Below, piece by piece: positions 54,014-62,985 of a DNA stretch of 64,000 bases. Source of the DNA: JAWHTC01 sp032586155 (GTDB lineage: Bacteria; Pseudomonadota; Alphaproteobacteria; Rhodobacterales; Rhodobacteraceae); assembly GCF_032586155.1 (NCBI RefSeq), contig NZ_JAWHTC010000002.1, positions 868,001 through 932,000 on the forward strand. Reading direction: 5' to 3'. The notes under the pieces were generated by a model. The model was not told where the DNA came from, searched no databases, and saw only the letters and a list, made by a program, of their open reading frames with translations. Numbering within the stretch: position 1 is the first letter of the stretch; each line of letters starts with the position of its first letter. The position numbers were made by a program, and so were the translations under genes.

Positions 54014-54607
54014 TCAGATCTGTTTTCGCGCCTTCAGGGCCGCCGTGATCGTGCCGTCGTCCAGGTAATCAAGCTCGCCGCCGATCGGCACACCCTGCGC
54101 CAGCGAGGTCAGCTTGACCCGGCCCTCCAGTTGGTCCGCAATGTAATGCGCTGTGGTCTGGCCATCCACCGTAGCGTTCAGCGCCAGGATCACCTCGGAA
54201 ATCGCCTCGCTTGTCACCCGGTCGATCAGTTTTGGAATACGCAGTTCTTCCGGCCCCACCGCATCCAGCGCGCTGAGCGTCCCGCCCAGCACGTGATAGC
54301 GCCCCTTGAACACACCCGCGCGTTCCATCGCCCACAGGTCAGCCACGTCCTCGACCACGCACAACTCACCATTGGCGCGCTTTTCGGCGGAACAGATGTC
54401 ACAGATATCGCTGGTTCCGACATTGCCACAGTTCAGGCATTCCCGCGCCGTCGCCGCCACCTGCACCATCATGTCCGCCAGTGGCGTCAACAACAACGCT
54501 CGCTTGCGGATCAGGTGCAGTACCGCGCGGCGCGCCGAGCGCGGCCCAAGTCCGGGCAGCTTGGCCATCATCTCGATCAGGTTGTCGATATCGCGGGTAC
54601 TGCTCAT
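54014..54607 (-). CDS. recR: Recombination protein RecR
   Basis: A 197-residue RecR, part of the RecFOR pathway that loads RecA on gapped DNA. The zinc finger is Cys57, Cys60, Cys69, Cys72, preceded by a helix-hairpin-helix (LPGLGPRSARR) and followed by a Toprim domain (VVEDVADLWAMER). ATG 54607 has AGAGGT upstream, and its start is 4 bases after the stop of the TraB/GumN gene. ybaB, the common neighbour of recR, is one gene further upstream. Confidence 0.95.
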   Translation of the reverse strand: MSSTRDIDNLIEMMAKLPGLGPRSARRAVLHLIRKRALLLTPLADMMVQVAATARECLNCGNVGTSDICDICSAEKRANGELCVVEDVADLWAMERAGVFKGRYHVLGGTLSALDAVGPEELRIPKLIDRVTSEAISEVILALNATVDGQTTAHYIADQLEGRVKLTSLAQGVPIGGELDYLDDGTITAALKARKQI

Positions 54608-54611
54608 CCCG

Positions 54612-55637
54612 TTACCTCTCACGCTCAAGCTTTATCCGGGTCACCTCGAACCCGTCACGACGCATTAGTTCGACGATACCATTCCGACCCGACAGATGGG
54701 ATGCACCAATGGCCATGAAAACGCCACCCTGGTGCAGATCATCGCGGATCGCCGCCAGAAAATCATGATTTCTTTCGCTCAAGAGGTAATCCATCGAGGT
54801 GTTATAAATCCGCTGACCGCCTTCGGACCCGAAACGTGCTATGATTTCGGCTCGGTCCCAACGCTCCAAAAGCGCATGCTCGCCTGCGAGGTAAAGTGCA
54901 AAGAACGTGCTACGATCAGCCTGGAGCGTTGCTGCATTGGTTTCTTCAAGATAGCTGCCGGTCATCATCAAAAGGGCACGGGCAAGCTCCGTGGCATCCG
55001 GGTGGTTCACGCGTCGCAGGAATCGATCCGGCGGCTCAAGTCCCTTGGTCGGCACGCCCGCGATATGCGCCAGCATCTGGATGCGGGCGTCCTGGATCGG
55101 TAAGACCCCGTTCGCGAAATCCTCGCACGGGTCGGCCCAGACCGCCTCCAACAGCCCGCCAAAGGTCAACAGATCCTGTGCATCCCTTCCCCAGGACGCG
55201 GCTTCAAGCCGGGCGTTCAACGCCTCGGTGATCGCTGCTGGTATTCCGAGCGATTCATAGGAAACCGGGTCACGCCCATTATACTCGCGAAACCAGCCTT
55301 CCGGGTCATTCAGGCGTGCCAGCTCGGCGCGTGACTCGGCGGTATAATCCGCCTCGATTGCAAGAAGGCGAGCCCGGGTGATTTCATCAATGACGATGTC
55401 CGGTAACGTCAGAACGTGGCGGTCGGAACTGTGCATCGTGCCCCAGACATGCGACACCGCACCGTCTGGCGCCGTTATGCGCCAGAAGTTTCCCACAGCA
55501 TTGGGGATTTTCGCAGCTTCGGACCGCAGCGCGTCCAACCTCTCGGCCGACAATACGTGGGCGTCAATGCGCGGCGTATCAACTTCGCAAACTGCGGGTG
55601 TTACCCAGGATTGCGCTTGCGCCGACAGGCCAAACAC
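54612..55637 (-). CDS. TraB/GumN family protein; start codon unclear
   Basis: A 341-residue protein by the GTG at 55637. VWGTMHSSD and the C-terminal FMAIGASHLSGRNGIVELM match the TraB/GumN family (conserved GxH, function unknown, possibly metalloprotease-like). The first residues MFGLSAQAQS are only the tail of a signal peptide: upstream codons read RRWWIGFAHAAALIVFGLSA (20), a clear h-region, but no ATG, GTG or TTG precedes them in frame. A CTG at 55715 overlapping the ybaB stop would give a complete signal. Confidence 0.75.
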   Translation of the reverse strand: MFGLSAQAQSWVTPAVCEVDTPRIDAHVLSAERLDALRSEAAKIPNAVGNFWRITAPDGAVSHVWGTMHSSDRHVLTLPDIVIDEITRARLLAIEADYTAESRAELARLNDPEGWFREYNGRDPVSYESLGIPAAITEALNARLEAASWGRDAQDLLTFGGLLEAVWADPCEDFANGVLPIQDARIQMLAHIAGVPTKGLEPPDRFLRRVNHPDATELARALLMMTGSYLEETNAATLQADRSTFFALYLAGEHALLERWDRAEIIARFGSEGGQRIYNTSMDYLLSERNHDFLAAIRDDLHQGGVFMAIGASHLSGRNGIVELMRRDGFEVTRIKLERER

Positions 55638-55711
55638 GATCAGCGCCGCTGCATGGGCAAAGCCAATCCACCAGCGGCGCCAATATCGCGTATGTGTCGA
55701 ACAGAATAGGA

Positions 55712-56056
55712 TCAGAACGGCAGCTTCATATCTGCCGGAAGGCCCATGCCCTCGGTGATCTTGGACATCTCTTCCTGTGCCTTGTCCGATGCCTTTTGCT
55801 GGGCATCTTTGATCGCCGCCAGGATCAGGTCCTCGACCACTTCCTTTTCATCCGGGTTGAAGATCGACGGGTCGATATCCAGTGTCTTCAGCTCACCCTT
55901 GACGGTGCAGGTCGCCTTGACCAGACCGGCACCACTTTCGCCGGTAACCAAGAGGTTGTGCATCTCTTCCTGCAGATCCTCCATCTTGGTCTTCATTTCC
56001 TGGGCGGCTTTCATCATCTTGGCCATGTCACCCATGGCGCCAAGTCCCTTGAACAT
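55712..56056 (-). CDS. ybaB: YbaB/EbfC nucleoid-associated protein
   Basis: A 114-residue YbaB, a dimeric DNA-binding nucleoid protein. MFKGLGAMGDMAKMMKAAQE (20) starts a family-typical Met-rich N-terminus, then VTGESGAGLVKATCTVKGEL. ATG 56056 is preferred over a longer start to 56122; GGAGA precedes it. Often found next to recR, here with the TraB/GumN gene between them. Confidence 0.93.
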   Translation of the reverse strand: MFKGLGAMGDMAKMMKAAQEMKTKMEDLQEEMHNLLVTGESGAGLVKATCTVKGELKTLDIDPSIFNPDEKEVVEDLILAAIKDAQQKASDKAQEEMSKITEGMGLPADMKLPF

Positions 56057-56096
56057 GTTCGGGTCTCCGTTTGTTCGTGTTATCTCGTGTTGAGCC

Positions 56097-56513
56097 CTAG
56101 ATACGGTCGGCGGGCCGGTCACGCAACCACAGCAGGCCCAGGAAGATTACCGAAGTCACAGCAATCATTGCACAAGCGGCAATCGGAAGGGTTTGCGGCC
56201 CGACACAGCCCTCGGCAATGGCGGCCAGAGTGGTCTCGTCGGGATACGTGTCATTCAGCCAATATCCCGCCCCCACCAGCACGGCAAAAGCCGTGGATAT
56301 TGCGAAATAGCGTTTCTGTGCGGTCAGCGCCGCCAAGGTCAGCGCCCCGAGAATGCCAAGGCCGGGCAGCGAGGTGAACAGAAAGAACAACTCCTCCAGC
56401 CCGGTGGCCGGGCCATTCTCAACCACCCAGTCGGGCCGCTCCAGCTCGCAAACCCCGGCCCATGCCACACTTGGCAGCAGAATCAGTGCAAATGTGACAA
56501 GCCGAAGGATCAA
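56097..56513 (-). CDS. Small membrane protein, unknown
   Basis: A 138-residue protein with a signal-like N-terminus (MILRLVTFALILLPSVAWAG) and three further hydrophobic helices (LPGLGILGALTLAALTA, YFAISTAFAVLVGAGYW, IAACAMIAVTSVIFLGLLW). VCELERPDWVVENGPATG is the only polar stretch. I do not recognise it. It overlaps hemY by 4 bases (ATGA), so it is cotranslated. Confidence 0.65.
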   Translation of the reverse strand: MILRLVTFALILLPSVAWAGVCELERPDWVVENGPATGLEELFFLFTSLPGLGILGALTLAALTAQKRYFAISTAFAVLVGAGYWLNDTYPDETTLAAIAEGCVGPQTLPIAACAMIAVTSVIFLGLLWLRDRPADRI

Positions 56514-57994
56514 GCGGATTTCGCCTCTTCAACCTCGGTATCGGAAACTTCTTCGGCCTCGATCACCTCACCCTCAACCGCAACCTCTTCGACCTCATCC
56601 TCGTCGGAGTTGTCCTCGATGGCCCCCACGATCAGCGGCAGCATTTCGGCCCCGGTCGACAGTGACATCTCGGCCTGTGGCGGCGTGGTCCAGCTTAGCG
56701 TATCCAGCGCCTCGCAGTTTTCACAAACCGGTTCCCATTCGGCGTGGATATGGTGGCAATTGTCGCAGACCCATTGCGGCCCGCGCGGTGCCGACAGGGC
56801 CCGTGCCAACCAGCCCTTGACCACCGCGTCCGACGCCCCTTCGCCGCGCGTGATCGCCGCCATGATGGTCAGCGACCGCGTATCGGGATCAACCTCGGCC
56901 AGATCACCCAGCTCGCGCCGCGCCTGGGGAAAGTCCTCGGCCGCGATGTTCAGCTCGGCCAACAAGAGTTTCGTCTCACGATGATCCGGATGCAGCTTGA
57001 CCAGAGGCTTGAACCGTTTCAGCCGCGCCTGCGGAGTTTCGTCGGGCACGATCGCGGCAAAGGCAGCGGCCAGATCCGGATGCGGACGCGCGTCCCAGGC
57101 CTTCTTGATCACCCGTGTCGCATAACGCGGCTTGCCTTCCTCGATATACCCACGTGCAGCCATCACGGCAGCCGGGATCAGGTCGGGCGACAGGCGGTTG
57201 GCCTCAATCGCGGCCTCGCGGGATTCGACACTGGCATCATCGGCCACAACGTCCTTGGCTTCGGACAGGGCCAGAACCGCCTCGCGGCGTTTGTGCACAT
57301 CGCGCGGCAGGGTGCCATGTTTCAGCTTGGCGTCCAGCGTCTCGCGCGCACCTTTCCAGTCACCATTCCCGGCTTGCAATTTCAACAGGATATCCTGGGT
57401 CTCGCCATGCGACGGTTTCAGCGCGAATGCTGATTTGGCCAGCTTCATCGCGGTGCCGGTGTCACCGTCCGCCAGTTTCTGCTTCATGATCCCGCGCACA
57501 CCAATAAACCGTGTCGTATCGTGTTTCAGCAGCGCCCGGTAAACTTCTTCGGCGCGGCGCTTGTCGCCGGTCATCTCGGCTGCTTGCGCGGTCAGCAGCG
57601 AGGTCAGCTCGGGCTTCTGCAGGAACTTCTCGGCCTTGGCCGCCTTGGCCATCGCCAGCCGCCCTTCACCCGAAGCAAGCGCCACCATCCCGTCGCTGAG
57701 CGCCTGGAACCCCTTCTTCTCGCGGTTGCGGTCAAAGTAACGCGAAATCGCCGTTTCATCGCCGTTCAGGAAACGGAACGTTGCGATCGACAGGCTCAGG
57801 AGTTTCAGGAAAATCCACACCGCCAGCACCAACAGCACAATGGCAATTACAGTCATCAGCGGGGTCAGGTTGAACTCCTGTCCTGCAAAAGCGATGCGCA
57901 CGCCGCCATCCAGTTCCAACAAGTAACCCGCCCCAAGGGTCGCCGCAGCGACGAGGACAACGAAAAGCACAATCTTGATAAGCGACCAGAGCAT
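56510..57994 (-). CDS. hemY: HemY-like tetratricopeptide membrane protein
   Basis: A 494-residue HemY_N family protein. Two N-terminal helices (LIKIVLFVVLVAAATLGAGY and MTVIAIVLLVLAVWIFLKLL) anchor a TPR-like alpha-helical cytoplasmic domain with repeated MAKAAKAEK and ARRELGDLAEVDP elements, and an acidic Glu tail. The haem role is suggested by its clusters with hemD and hemH-type genes, but no catalytic activity is known. Not the protoporphyrinogen oxidase also called HemY. Middle gene of mic60-hemY. Confidence 0.85.
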   Translation of the reverse strand: MLWSLIKIVLFVVLVAAATLGAGYLLELDGGVRIAFAGQEFNLTPLMTVIAIVLLVLAVWIFLKLLSLSIATFRFLNGDETAISRYFDRNREKKGFQALSDGMVALASGEGRLAMAKAAKAEKFLQKPELTSLLTAQAAEMTGDKRRAEEVYRALLKHDTTRFIGVRGIMKQKLADGDTGTAMKLAKSAFALKPSHGETQDILLKLQAGNGDWKGARETLDAKLKHGTLPRDVHKRREAVLALSEAKDVVADDASVESREAAIEANRLSPDLIPAAVMAARGYIEEGKPRYATRVIKKAWDARPHPDLAAAFAAIVPDETPQARLKRFKPLVKLHPDHRETKLLLAELNIAAEDFPQARRELGDLAEVDPDTRSLTIMAAITRGEGASDAVVKGWLARALSAPRGPQWVCDNCHHIHAEWEPVCENCEALDTLSWTTPPQAEMSLSTGAEMLPLIVGAIEDNSDEDEVEEVAVEGEVIEAEEVSDTEVEEAKSA

Positions 57995-58010
57995 GTAAGC
58001 GATCCTCGGT

Positions 58011-59309
58011 TCAGTTCATTTCGGCGGCAAGCGCCTCGGCAGCGGCGAGCGCTTCGATCCGCAAGGTGGCTGATGCCAGCCAGTCGGACATTTCGGCCCG
58101 CGCGGCCTCGGGCAGGGCTTCGATCTCGGCCATGGCATCGCGGGTGCGGCCCTCGGTCACGGCTGCTTCTGCCCGGCTCAGAACTGCATCCGGGTCTGCG
58201 CCCTCCATCGGCTCCAACGACCGCGCGCCCAGCTGGGTTTTCAGGAACCCGCCAAGCCCGCCACCGCCACCATCTTCCTTGCGTGCCACTTTCAGCGCGG
58301 CGCGCGCGGCCTCGGGGAAGCTGGCGCTCAGCTCGGCTTGGGTCGCGACACCATCGGCGGCCACCCGCGCCAGCGCCGGTGGAAGGGCGATCCCAACCGC
58401 AGCCAGCGAACCCGCCGCATCGTCAAACCCGGCACCGGTATCGAGCGCCGTCTGAATCTGGCTGATCGCCGCCCGCTTCATCGCCTCTTGCGCGGTGATC
58501 TCGGCATTGGCCTCGCTTCGCGCGGCTTCGGCGGCAATCTTTTCGATCTCGGCTCGCTGCGCTGCCATCGCCTCCTGCAACGCTTTCAGCTCGCGCTCAT
58601 AGGCCGCGACCGCAGCGGGCGACGCGCCGTCGGTGATCGGGCGTTTCTCCAGATCGGTCAGGCGCTGTTCCAGCTGGCCCATCTGGTCGTTGACGTTGCC
58701 CAAGTCGGTGCTCAGCGTTGCAATACTCTTGCCCAGCCCCGCCAACTTGGCCTCGATTGGCCCAAGGTCGGGCGCCTCGGGCATCGCGGGTATGGCGGTT
58801 TTCACCGCCGCAATCTCTTCGGCCTGCGCCTCCAGCTTGGCGGCAATCTCCCGCTCGAATCCACTCTCACCAGCGCCCGGCCAGGGCCATTCATCAGGGT
58901 AAGTCGCCATGCCGAACCCTGCGGCTGCCGCAACGGCACCGCCCAGCACCATCGGCACGAACCCACCCTTGCGGATCACGGTTTCCGCGGTGTGGAGCAC
59001 AGGCTCGGGCGCAGGATCGGACAAAAGCTCGTCTTCCAGCGCCTCTTCGGCGTCCATGTCCGCCTCGGGCTCACCTTCGGGTGCCGGCTCTTCTACCTCG
59101 ACAGGTTCGGTATCACCGATTTCGGCGCTTTCAGCATCTTCTCCTGCAGGCTCATCCGCGTTCGGGGCAATCTCTTCGATGATCTCGGCATCTTCGATGG
59201 CATCCACTGCCGCGCTCTCTTCCGCGTCGGCTTTTACCTCTTCCACCACTTCCACGGGTTTGTCGGCCTCGGCCTTCTTGATCTCTGCCGTCTTCTTCTT
59301 CCTAGCCAC
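58011..59309 (-). CDS. Mic60/mitofilin family protein
   Basis: A 432-residue Mic60 homologue, which in alphaproteobacteria and mitochondria shapes inner-membrane invaginations and contact sites. An acidic N-terminal part, membrane helix at about 116-138 (FVPMVLGGAVAAAAGFG), a coiled coil (about 150-290) and a C-terminal mitofilin domain (LGGFLKTQLGARSLEPMEGA) are present. GTG 59309 (ARKKKT) is preferred because GGGAAAGG lies about seven bases before it; another GTG is at 59318. In the hemD-mic60-hemY run. Confidence 0.88.
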   Translation of the reverse strand: MARKKKTAEIKKAEADKPVEVVEEVKADAEESAAVDAIEDAEIIEEIAPNADEPAGEDAESAEIGDTEPVEVEEPAPEGEPEADMDAEEALEDELLSDPAPEPVLHTAETVIRKGGFVPMVLGGAVAAAAGFGMATYPDEWPWPGAGESGFEREIAAKLEAQAEEIAAVKTAIPAMPEAPDLGPIEAKLAGLGKSIATLSTDLGNVNDQMGQLEQRLTDLEKRPITDGASPAAVAAYERELKALQEAMAAQRAEIEKIAAEAARSEANAEITAQEAMKRAAISQIQTALDTGAGFDDAAGSLAAVGIALPPALARVAADGVATQAELSASFPEAARAALKVARKEDGGGGGLGGFLKTQLGARSLEPMEGADPDAVLSRAEAAVTEGRTRDAMAEIEALPEAARAEMSDWLASATLRIEALAAAEALAAEMN

Positions 59310-59363
59310 CGGTGCCACCTTTCCCGAATCTTTGCGCCGTGAAACGATACGACACCGCCAATC

Positions 59364-60080
59364 TTACTTTGCGCCCGACACGCCCTCAAGGCGAAGCGCT
59401 GCGTCGAACAGTCTCTCTGTCGCCTCAAGCATGGCCTGCGCGTCAGGACGATCCGCAATCGCCAGCCCATCGAACCGCAACTCGCCCAGTGCGGCCAGAA
59501 CCGCATTGCTCATCACCGCAATGAACAGCGGCGACTGACCGCAATGTACCTTACTAAACTGGGTTGCCGTACGCGGTGAGAAAAGGGGAAGAACCACGGG
59601 TTTTTCACTCTCAAGCAGGGTTTTTGCCTGATCCGACAGGTCCTGGACCTGTTGGTCATAGACCACCAGATCCACCACGCTGAGACCCATTTTCTGCAAT
59701 GTTAGAGCCACATTTCCCCGCGCATGCGCACCGCGACAATGTACGAATGGCCCCTTGTCGCCGCTGTCTCGAATGGCCTTGATCAAGTCTTTCGCATCGC
59801 CGCCGCCCACCATCGGCGCAAAGCCCGCCTCTGCCGCCGCCTGCGCCGTGGCCTCGCCCACGCACCAGCACGCGCCTATGCCCTCGCCGCCACTGTGCAG
59901 GTATCCCTCGATCCCGTTTTTCGAGGTAAAGATCGGCCGCCCGGCCGGCAATTCCACGCCGATCCATTCGATCTGCAGCAACGGAGAAATCACGATCTCC
60001 ACATCCCCAAGCACCGCACGCAGTGTTTCGGCAAATCCGGTCGCAGCCGGGGTCGGACGGGTCAGCAGAATAGCGGGCAT
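59364..60080 (-). CDS. hemD: Uroporphyrinogen-III synthase
   Basis: A 238-residue HemD, closing hydroxymethylbilane to uroporphyrinogen III. The family is poorly conserved; LLTRPTPAATGFAETL near the start, FTSKNGIEGY at about 55, VGEATAQAAAEAGF and FSPRTATQF support the assignment, together with the mic60-hemY neighbours. ATG 60080 chosen; a longer frame to 60704 overlaps tsaD. It is divergent from tsaD. Confidence 0.88.
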   Translation of the reverse strand: MPAILLTRPTPAATGFAETLRAVLGDVEIVISPLLQIEWIGVELPAGRPIFTSKNGIEGYLHSGGEGIGACWCVGEATAQAAAEAGFAPMVGGGDAKDLIKAIRDSGDKGPFVHCRGAHARGNVALTLQKMGLSVVDLVVYDQQVQDLSDQAKTLLESEKPVVLPLFSPRTATQFSKVHCGQSPLFIAVMSNAVLAALGELRFDGLAIADRPDAQAMLEATERLFDAALRLEGVSGAK

Positions 60081-60155
60081 CAATACAGTGCAGCGGTTGT
60101 TACAGGCTCCCTGCGGTGTTACCTGCCATGACACGCCCTTGCAACGGTATCCCGG

Positions 60156-61250
60156 ATGAGCACAGACCTGACACTTCTCGGATTGGAAAGCAGCTGCGAC
60201 GACACTGCCGCCGCCGTGGTGCGCGGCACTCCTGGCAACGCATCTGTCCTCTCCTCGGTGGTGCAAGGCCAATCCGACCTGCATGCCGATTTCGGTGGCG
60301 TGGTGCCCGAAATTGCAGCCCGCGCCCATGCCGAACGGCTCGATACCTGCGTTGCGCAAGCGCTGGACCAATCCGGCCTGACCTTGTCCGATATCGACGC
60401 CATCGCCGTCACAGCCGGGCCCGGCCTCATCGGCGGTGTTCTTTCCGGCGTGATGTGCGCCAAGGGCCTCTCGGCCGGCACCGGCCTGCCGCTTGTTGGC
60501 GTGAACCACCTCGCGGGCCATGCTCTGACGCCACGCCTGACTGACGGCATTGCGTTCCCCTACCTGATGCTGCTGGTCTCGGGCGGCCATTGCCAGTTTC
60601 TGTTGGTCCGCGGTCCACAGGATTTCTCGCGCCTCGGCGGAACAATTGACGATGCGCCGGGTGAAGCCTTTGACAAGACCGCCCGTCTTCTGGGTCTGCC
60701 CCAACCCGGCGGCCCATCGGTTCAGAAAGCGGCAGAAACCGGCGATCCGAAACGCTTCCCTTTCCCGCGGCCCCTACTGGATCGCCCCGGTTGTGACATG
60801 TCTTTCTCTGGCCTCAAAACCGCGCTTCTGCGCACCCGTGACGCGCTGGTTGCCGAAAAAACCGGCCTCACCGAACAAGATCGCGCCGATCTCTGCGCCT
60901 CGTTCCAGGCGGCTGTGGTCGACGTGCTGGCCGAGAAGACCCGCCGCGCGCTGGACATCTACGCCGCTGAAAACCCTGCCGAGCCGGTTCTCGCTGTTGC
61001 TGGCGGCGTCGCCGCAAATACCGCCATTCGTGCAAGGCTAGAGACTGTTTCGGCCAATGCTGCCACCCGCTTCACTGCCCCACCGCTCGCGCTTTGCACC
61101 GACAATGCGGCGATGATCGCTTATGCCGGTCTGGAACGCTTTGCCTTGGGCCAAACCGACGACATGACCCTTGTCGCGCGCCCACGCTGGCCGCTTGACA
61201 GGACCAGCCCAGCAATGCTCGGGTCAGGCAAGAAAGGGGCCAAGGCATGA
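60156..61250 (+). CDS. tsaD: tRNA t6A synthase subunit TsaD
   Basis: A 364-residue TsaD (YgjD/Gcp), which transfers the threonylcarbamoyl group to A37 of tRNA. The metal-binding His118 and His122 of the HLAGH motif, GLESSCDDTAAAVV at the start, AGPGLIGGVLSG and GEAFDKTARLLGL are typical. Ends with CTDNAAMIAYAGL carrying the third metal ligand. ATGA overlaps the gpsA start. Confidence 0.97.
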   Translation: MSTDLTLLGLESSCDDTAAAVVRGTPGNASVLSSVVQGQSDLHADFGGVVPEIAARAHAERLDTCVAQALDQSGLTLSDIDAIAVTAGPGLIGGVLSGVMCAKGLSAGTGLPLVGVNHLAGHALTPRLTDGIAFPYLMLLVSGGHCQFLLVRGPQDFSRLGGTIDDAPGEAFDKTARLLGLPQPGGPSVQKAAETGDPKRFPFPRPLLDRPGCDMSFSGLKTALLRTRDALVAEKTGLTEQDRADLCASFQAAVVDVLAEKTRRALDIYAAENPAEPVLAVAGGVAANTAIRARLETVSANAATRFTAPPLALCTDNAAMIAYAGLERFALGQTDDMTLVARPRWPLDRTSPAMLGSGKKGAKA

Positions 61251-62209
61251 TCGCAGTATTGGGCGCAGGGGCTTTCGGCACCGCTTTGGCCGTGTCGCTG
61301 GCACAGCAGGGCGAACCTGTCATCCTGTGGGCCCATGATGCCGGCCATGTCGCCGACATGGTTAAGGCGCGCGAAAACATCCGCCGCCTGCCCGGCGTGC
61401 CCCTGCCCGACAACATCACCCCGGTGGAAAAACTCACGGGCATCCCCGCTCACGCCACTCTGCTTCTGGCCGTGCCGATGCAGACGATCCGGACCCTGCT
61501 TCAGGGCAACGCCACACTTTTCGCCAATCGCATCCTTGTCGCCTGTTGCAAGGGCATGGACCTGACCACCCATCTTGGACCAGTCCAGACCATCACCGAA
61601 TGCGTGCCCAGCGCCACCCCTGCCATCCTGACCGGCCCCAGCTTTGCCGCCGATATCGCCCAGGGCCTGCCAACCGCACTCACCCTGGCCTGCGTCGACG
61701 ACACCATCGGCGCGGCGCTGCAACAGTCTCTAACAACGCCCAACCTGCGTCTTTACCGCACCACCGACACCGCCGGGGCCGAGCTTGGCGGCGCTTTGAA
61801 AAACGTCATGGCGATTGCCTGTGGCGCTGTGATCGGCGCGCGACTGGGCGACAGCGCTCGCGCCGCCCTGATGACGCGCGGCTATGCCGAAATGCAACGC
61901 ATGGCGCTTGCGCTTGGGGCACAGCCGGAAACTCTGGCCGGGCTGTCAGGCTTTGGTGATCTCACCCTGACTTGCACCTCCGAAGGGTCGCGCAACTTCC
62001 GCTACGGTCTCAGCCTTGGACGGAGCGAAGAATTCGACCCCACCATCACCGTCGAAGGCGCCGCCACCGCACATGCCGCGCTGGCCCGCGCGCATGAGAT
62101 TGGGATCGATATGCCGATCACCCATGCGGTGACCGCTTTGCTTGACGGAAAGATTGATGTGCGGCAAGCCATGGATATGCTGCTGTCACGCCCATTGAAG
62201 GAAGAATAA
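61247..62209 (+). CDS. gpsA: Glycerol-3-phosphate dehydrogenase [NAD(P)+]
   Basis: A 320-residue GpsA that makes glycerol 3-phosphate for phospholipid synthesis. The dinucleotide loop GAGAFG is at 6-11; LKNVMAIACG with the catalytic Lys and LSGFGDLTLTCTSEGSRNFR (20) follow. Translationally coupled to tsaD by a 4-base overlap. The YciI gene begins immediately after its stop codon. Confidence 0.96.
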   Translation: MIAVLGAGAFGTALAVSLAQQGEPVILWAHDAGHVADMVKARENIRRLPGVPLPDNITPVEKLTGIPAHATLLLAVPMQTIRTLLQGNATLFANRILVACCKGMDLTTHLGPVQTITECVPSATPAILTGPSFAADIAQGLPTALTLACVDDTIGAALQQSLTTPNLRLYRTTDTAGAELGGALKNVMAIACGAVIGARLGDSARAALMTRGYAEMQRMALALGAQPETLAGLSGFGDLTLTCTSEGSRNFRYGLSLGRSEEFDPTITVEGAATAHAALARAHEIGIDMPITHAVTALLDGKIDVRQAMDMLLSRPLKEE

Positions 62210-62482
62210 ATGCTTGTTGCCCTGATCGCCCGTGACAATCCCGGTGCGCTTGACACCCGGATGGAAAACCGGCCCGCACACGTGGACTACCTCAAATCCT
62301 CCGGTGACACCGTGTTCCAGGCCGGACCGTTGCTGATCGATGGCAACATGGCCGGTTCGCTGATCGTGCTGAATGTCGACAATATGGGCGCTGCGCAGGC
62401 CTGGGCCGACAATGACCCCTACGCCAAGGCCGGCCTGTTTGCCTCGGTCGAACTGATCGAATGGAACAAGGTGATCGGTTGA
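62210..62482 (+). CDS. YciI family protein
   Basis: A 90-residue YciI protein. MLVALIARDNPGALDTRMEN starts the family fold; RPAHVDYLKSSG holds the conserved His-Asp pair, and DNDPYAKAGLFASVELIEWNK closes it. Reaction unknown. Starts at the base after the gpsA TAA, and its TGA overlaps the EVE-domain ATG by one base. Confidence 0.9.
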   Translation: MLVALIARDNPGALDTRMENRPAHVDYLKSSGDTVFQAGPLLIDGNMAGSLIVLNVDNMGAAQAWADNDPYAKAGLFASVELIEWNKVIG

Positions 62483-62901
62483 TGCGGTACTGGCTGTTCA
62501 AATCCGAACCCAATACCTGGGGCTGGGACGACCAGGTTGCCAAGGGCGATATGGGCGAAGAGTGGGACGGCGTGCGCAACTACCAGGCCCGCAATTTCAT
62601 GCGTGAGATGGAGATCGGGGATCGCGGTTTCTTTTATCACTCGATGAAGGAAAAGTCCGTGGTCGGCGTGGTCGAAGTCATCGCCGCCGCACACCCGGAC
62701 AGCACCACCGATGATCCCCGCTGGGAATGCGTGGACATCAAGGCGGTGATGCCGGTGAAAACGCCGGTCACGCTGGATCAGATCAAGGCCGACCCGCGCC
62801 TTGCCGACATGGTGCTGGTCAAGAACTCACGCCTCTCGGTTCAGCCTGTGACCGAAGAGGAATGGAAGATCATCTGCGCCGCGGCCGGTATTTCCGCCTG
62901 A
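62482..62901 (+). CDS. EVE domain protein
   Basis: A 139-residue EVE (PUA-like) protein. YWLFKSEPNTWGWDDQVAKG (20) and VRNYQARNFMREM are the signature; the fold binds modified bases such as 5-methylcytosine derivatives. A free-standing EVE gene behind gpsA-YciI is frequent in alphaproteobacteria. Last gene of tsaD-gpsA-YciI-EVE. Confidence 0.93.
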   Translation: MRYWLFKSEPNTWGWDDQVAKGDMGEEWDGVRNYQARNFMREMEIGDRGFFYHSMKEKSVVGVVEVIAAAHPDSTTDDPRWECVDIKAVMPVKTPVTLDQIKADPRLADMVLVKNSRLSVQPVTEEEWKIICAAAGISA

Positions 62902-62985
62902 TCGGGGGTTAGTTTTCCCTAGGCGATCCGCGGCATCTGCGGCAATCTGTCCACAGCTCAAGCGCGAACACTAAGGAGAGCTCTC

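Noticed and set aside
60081..60155. Clear promoters for tsaD and hemD
   Set aside because: Boxes such as TTGTTA and TTGCAA with partial -10 elements exist, but none is good enough to call.
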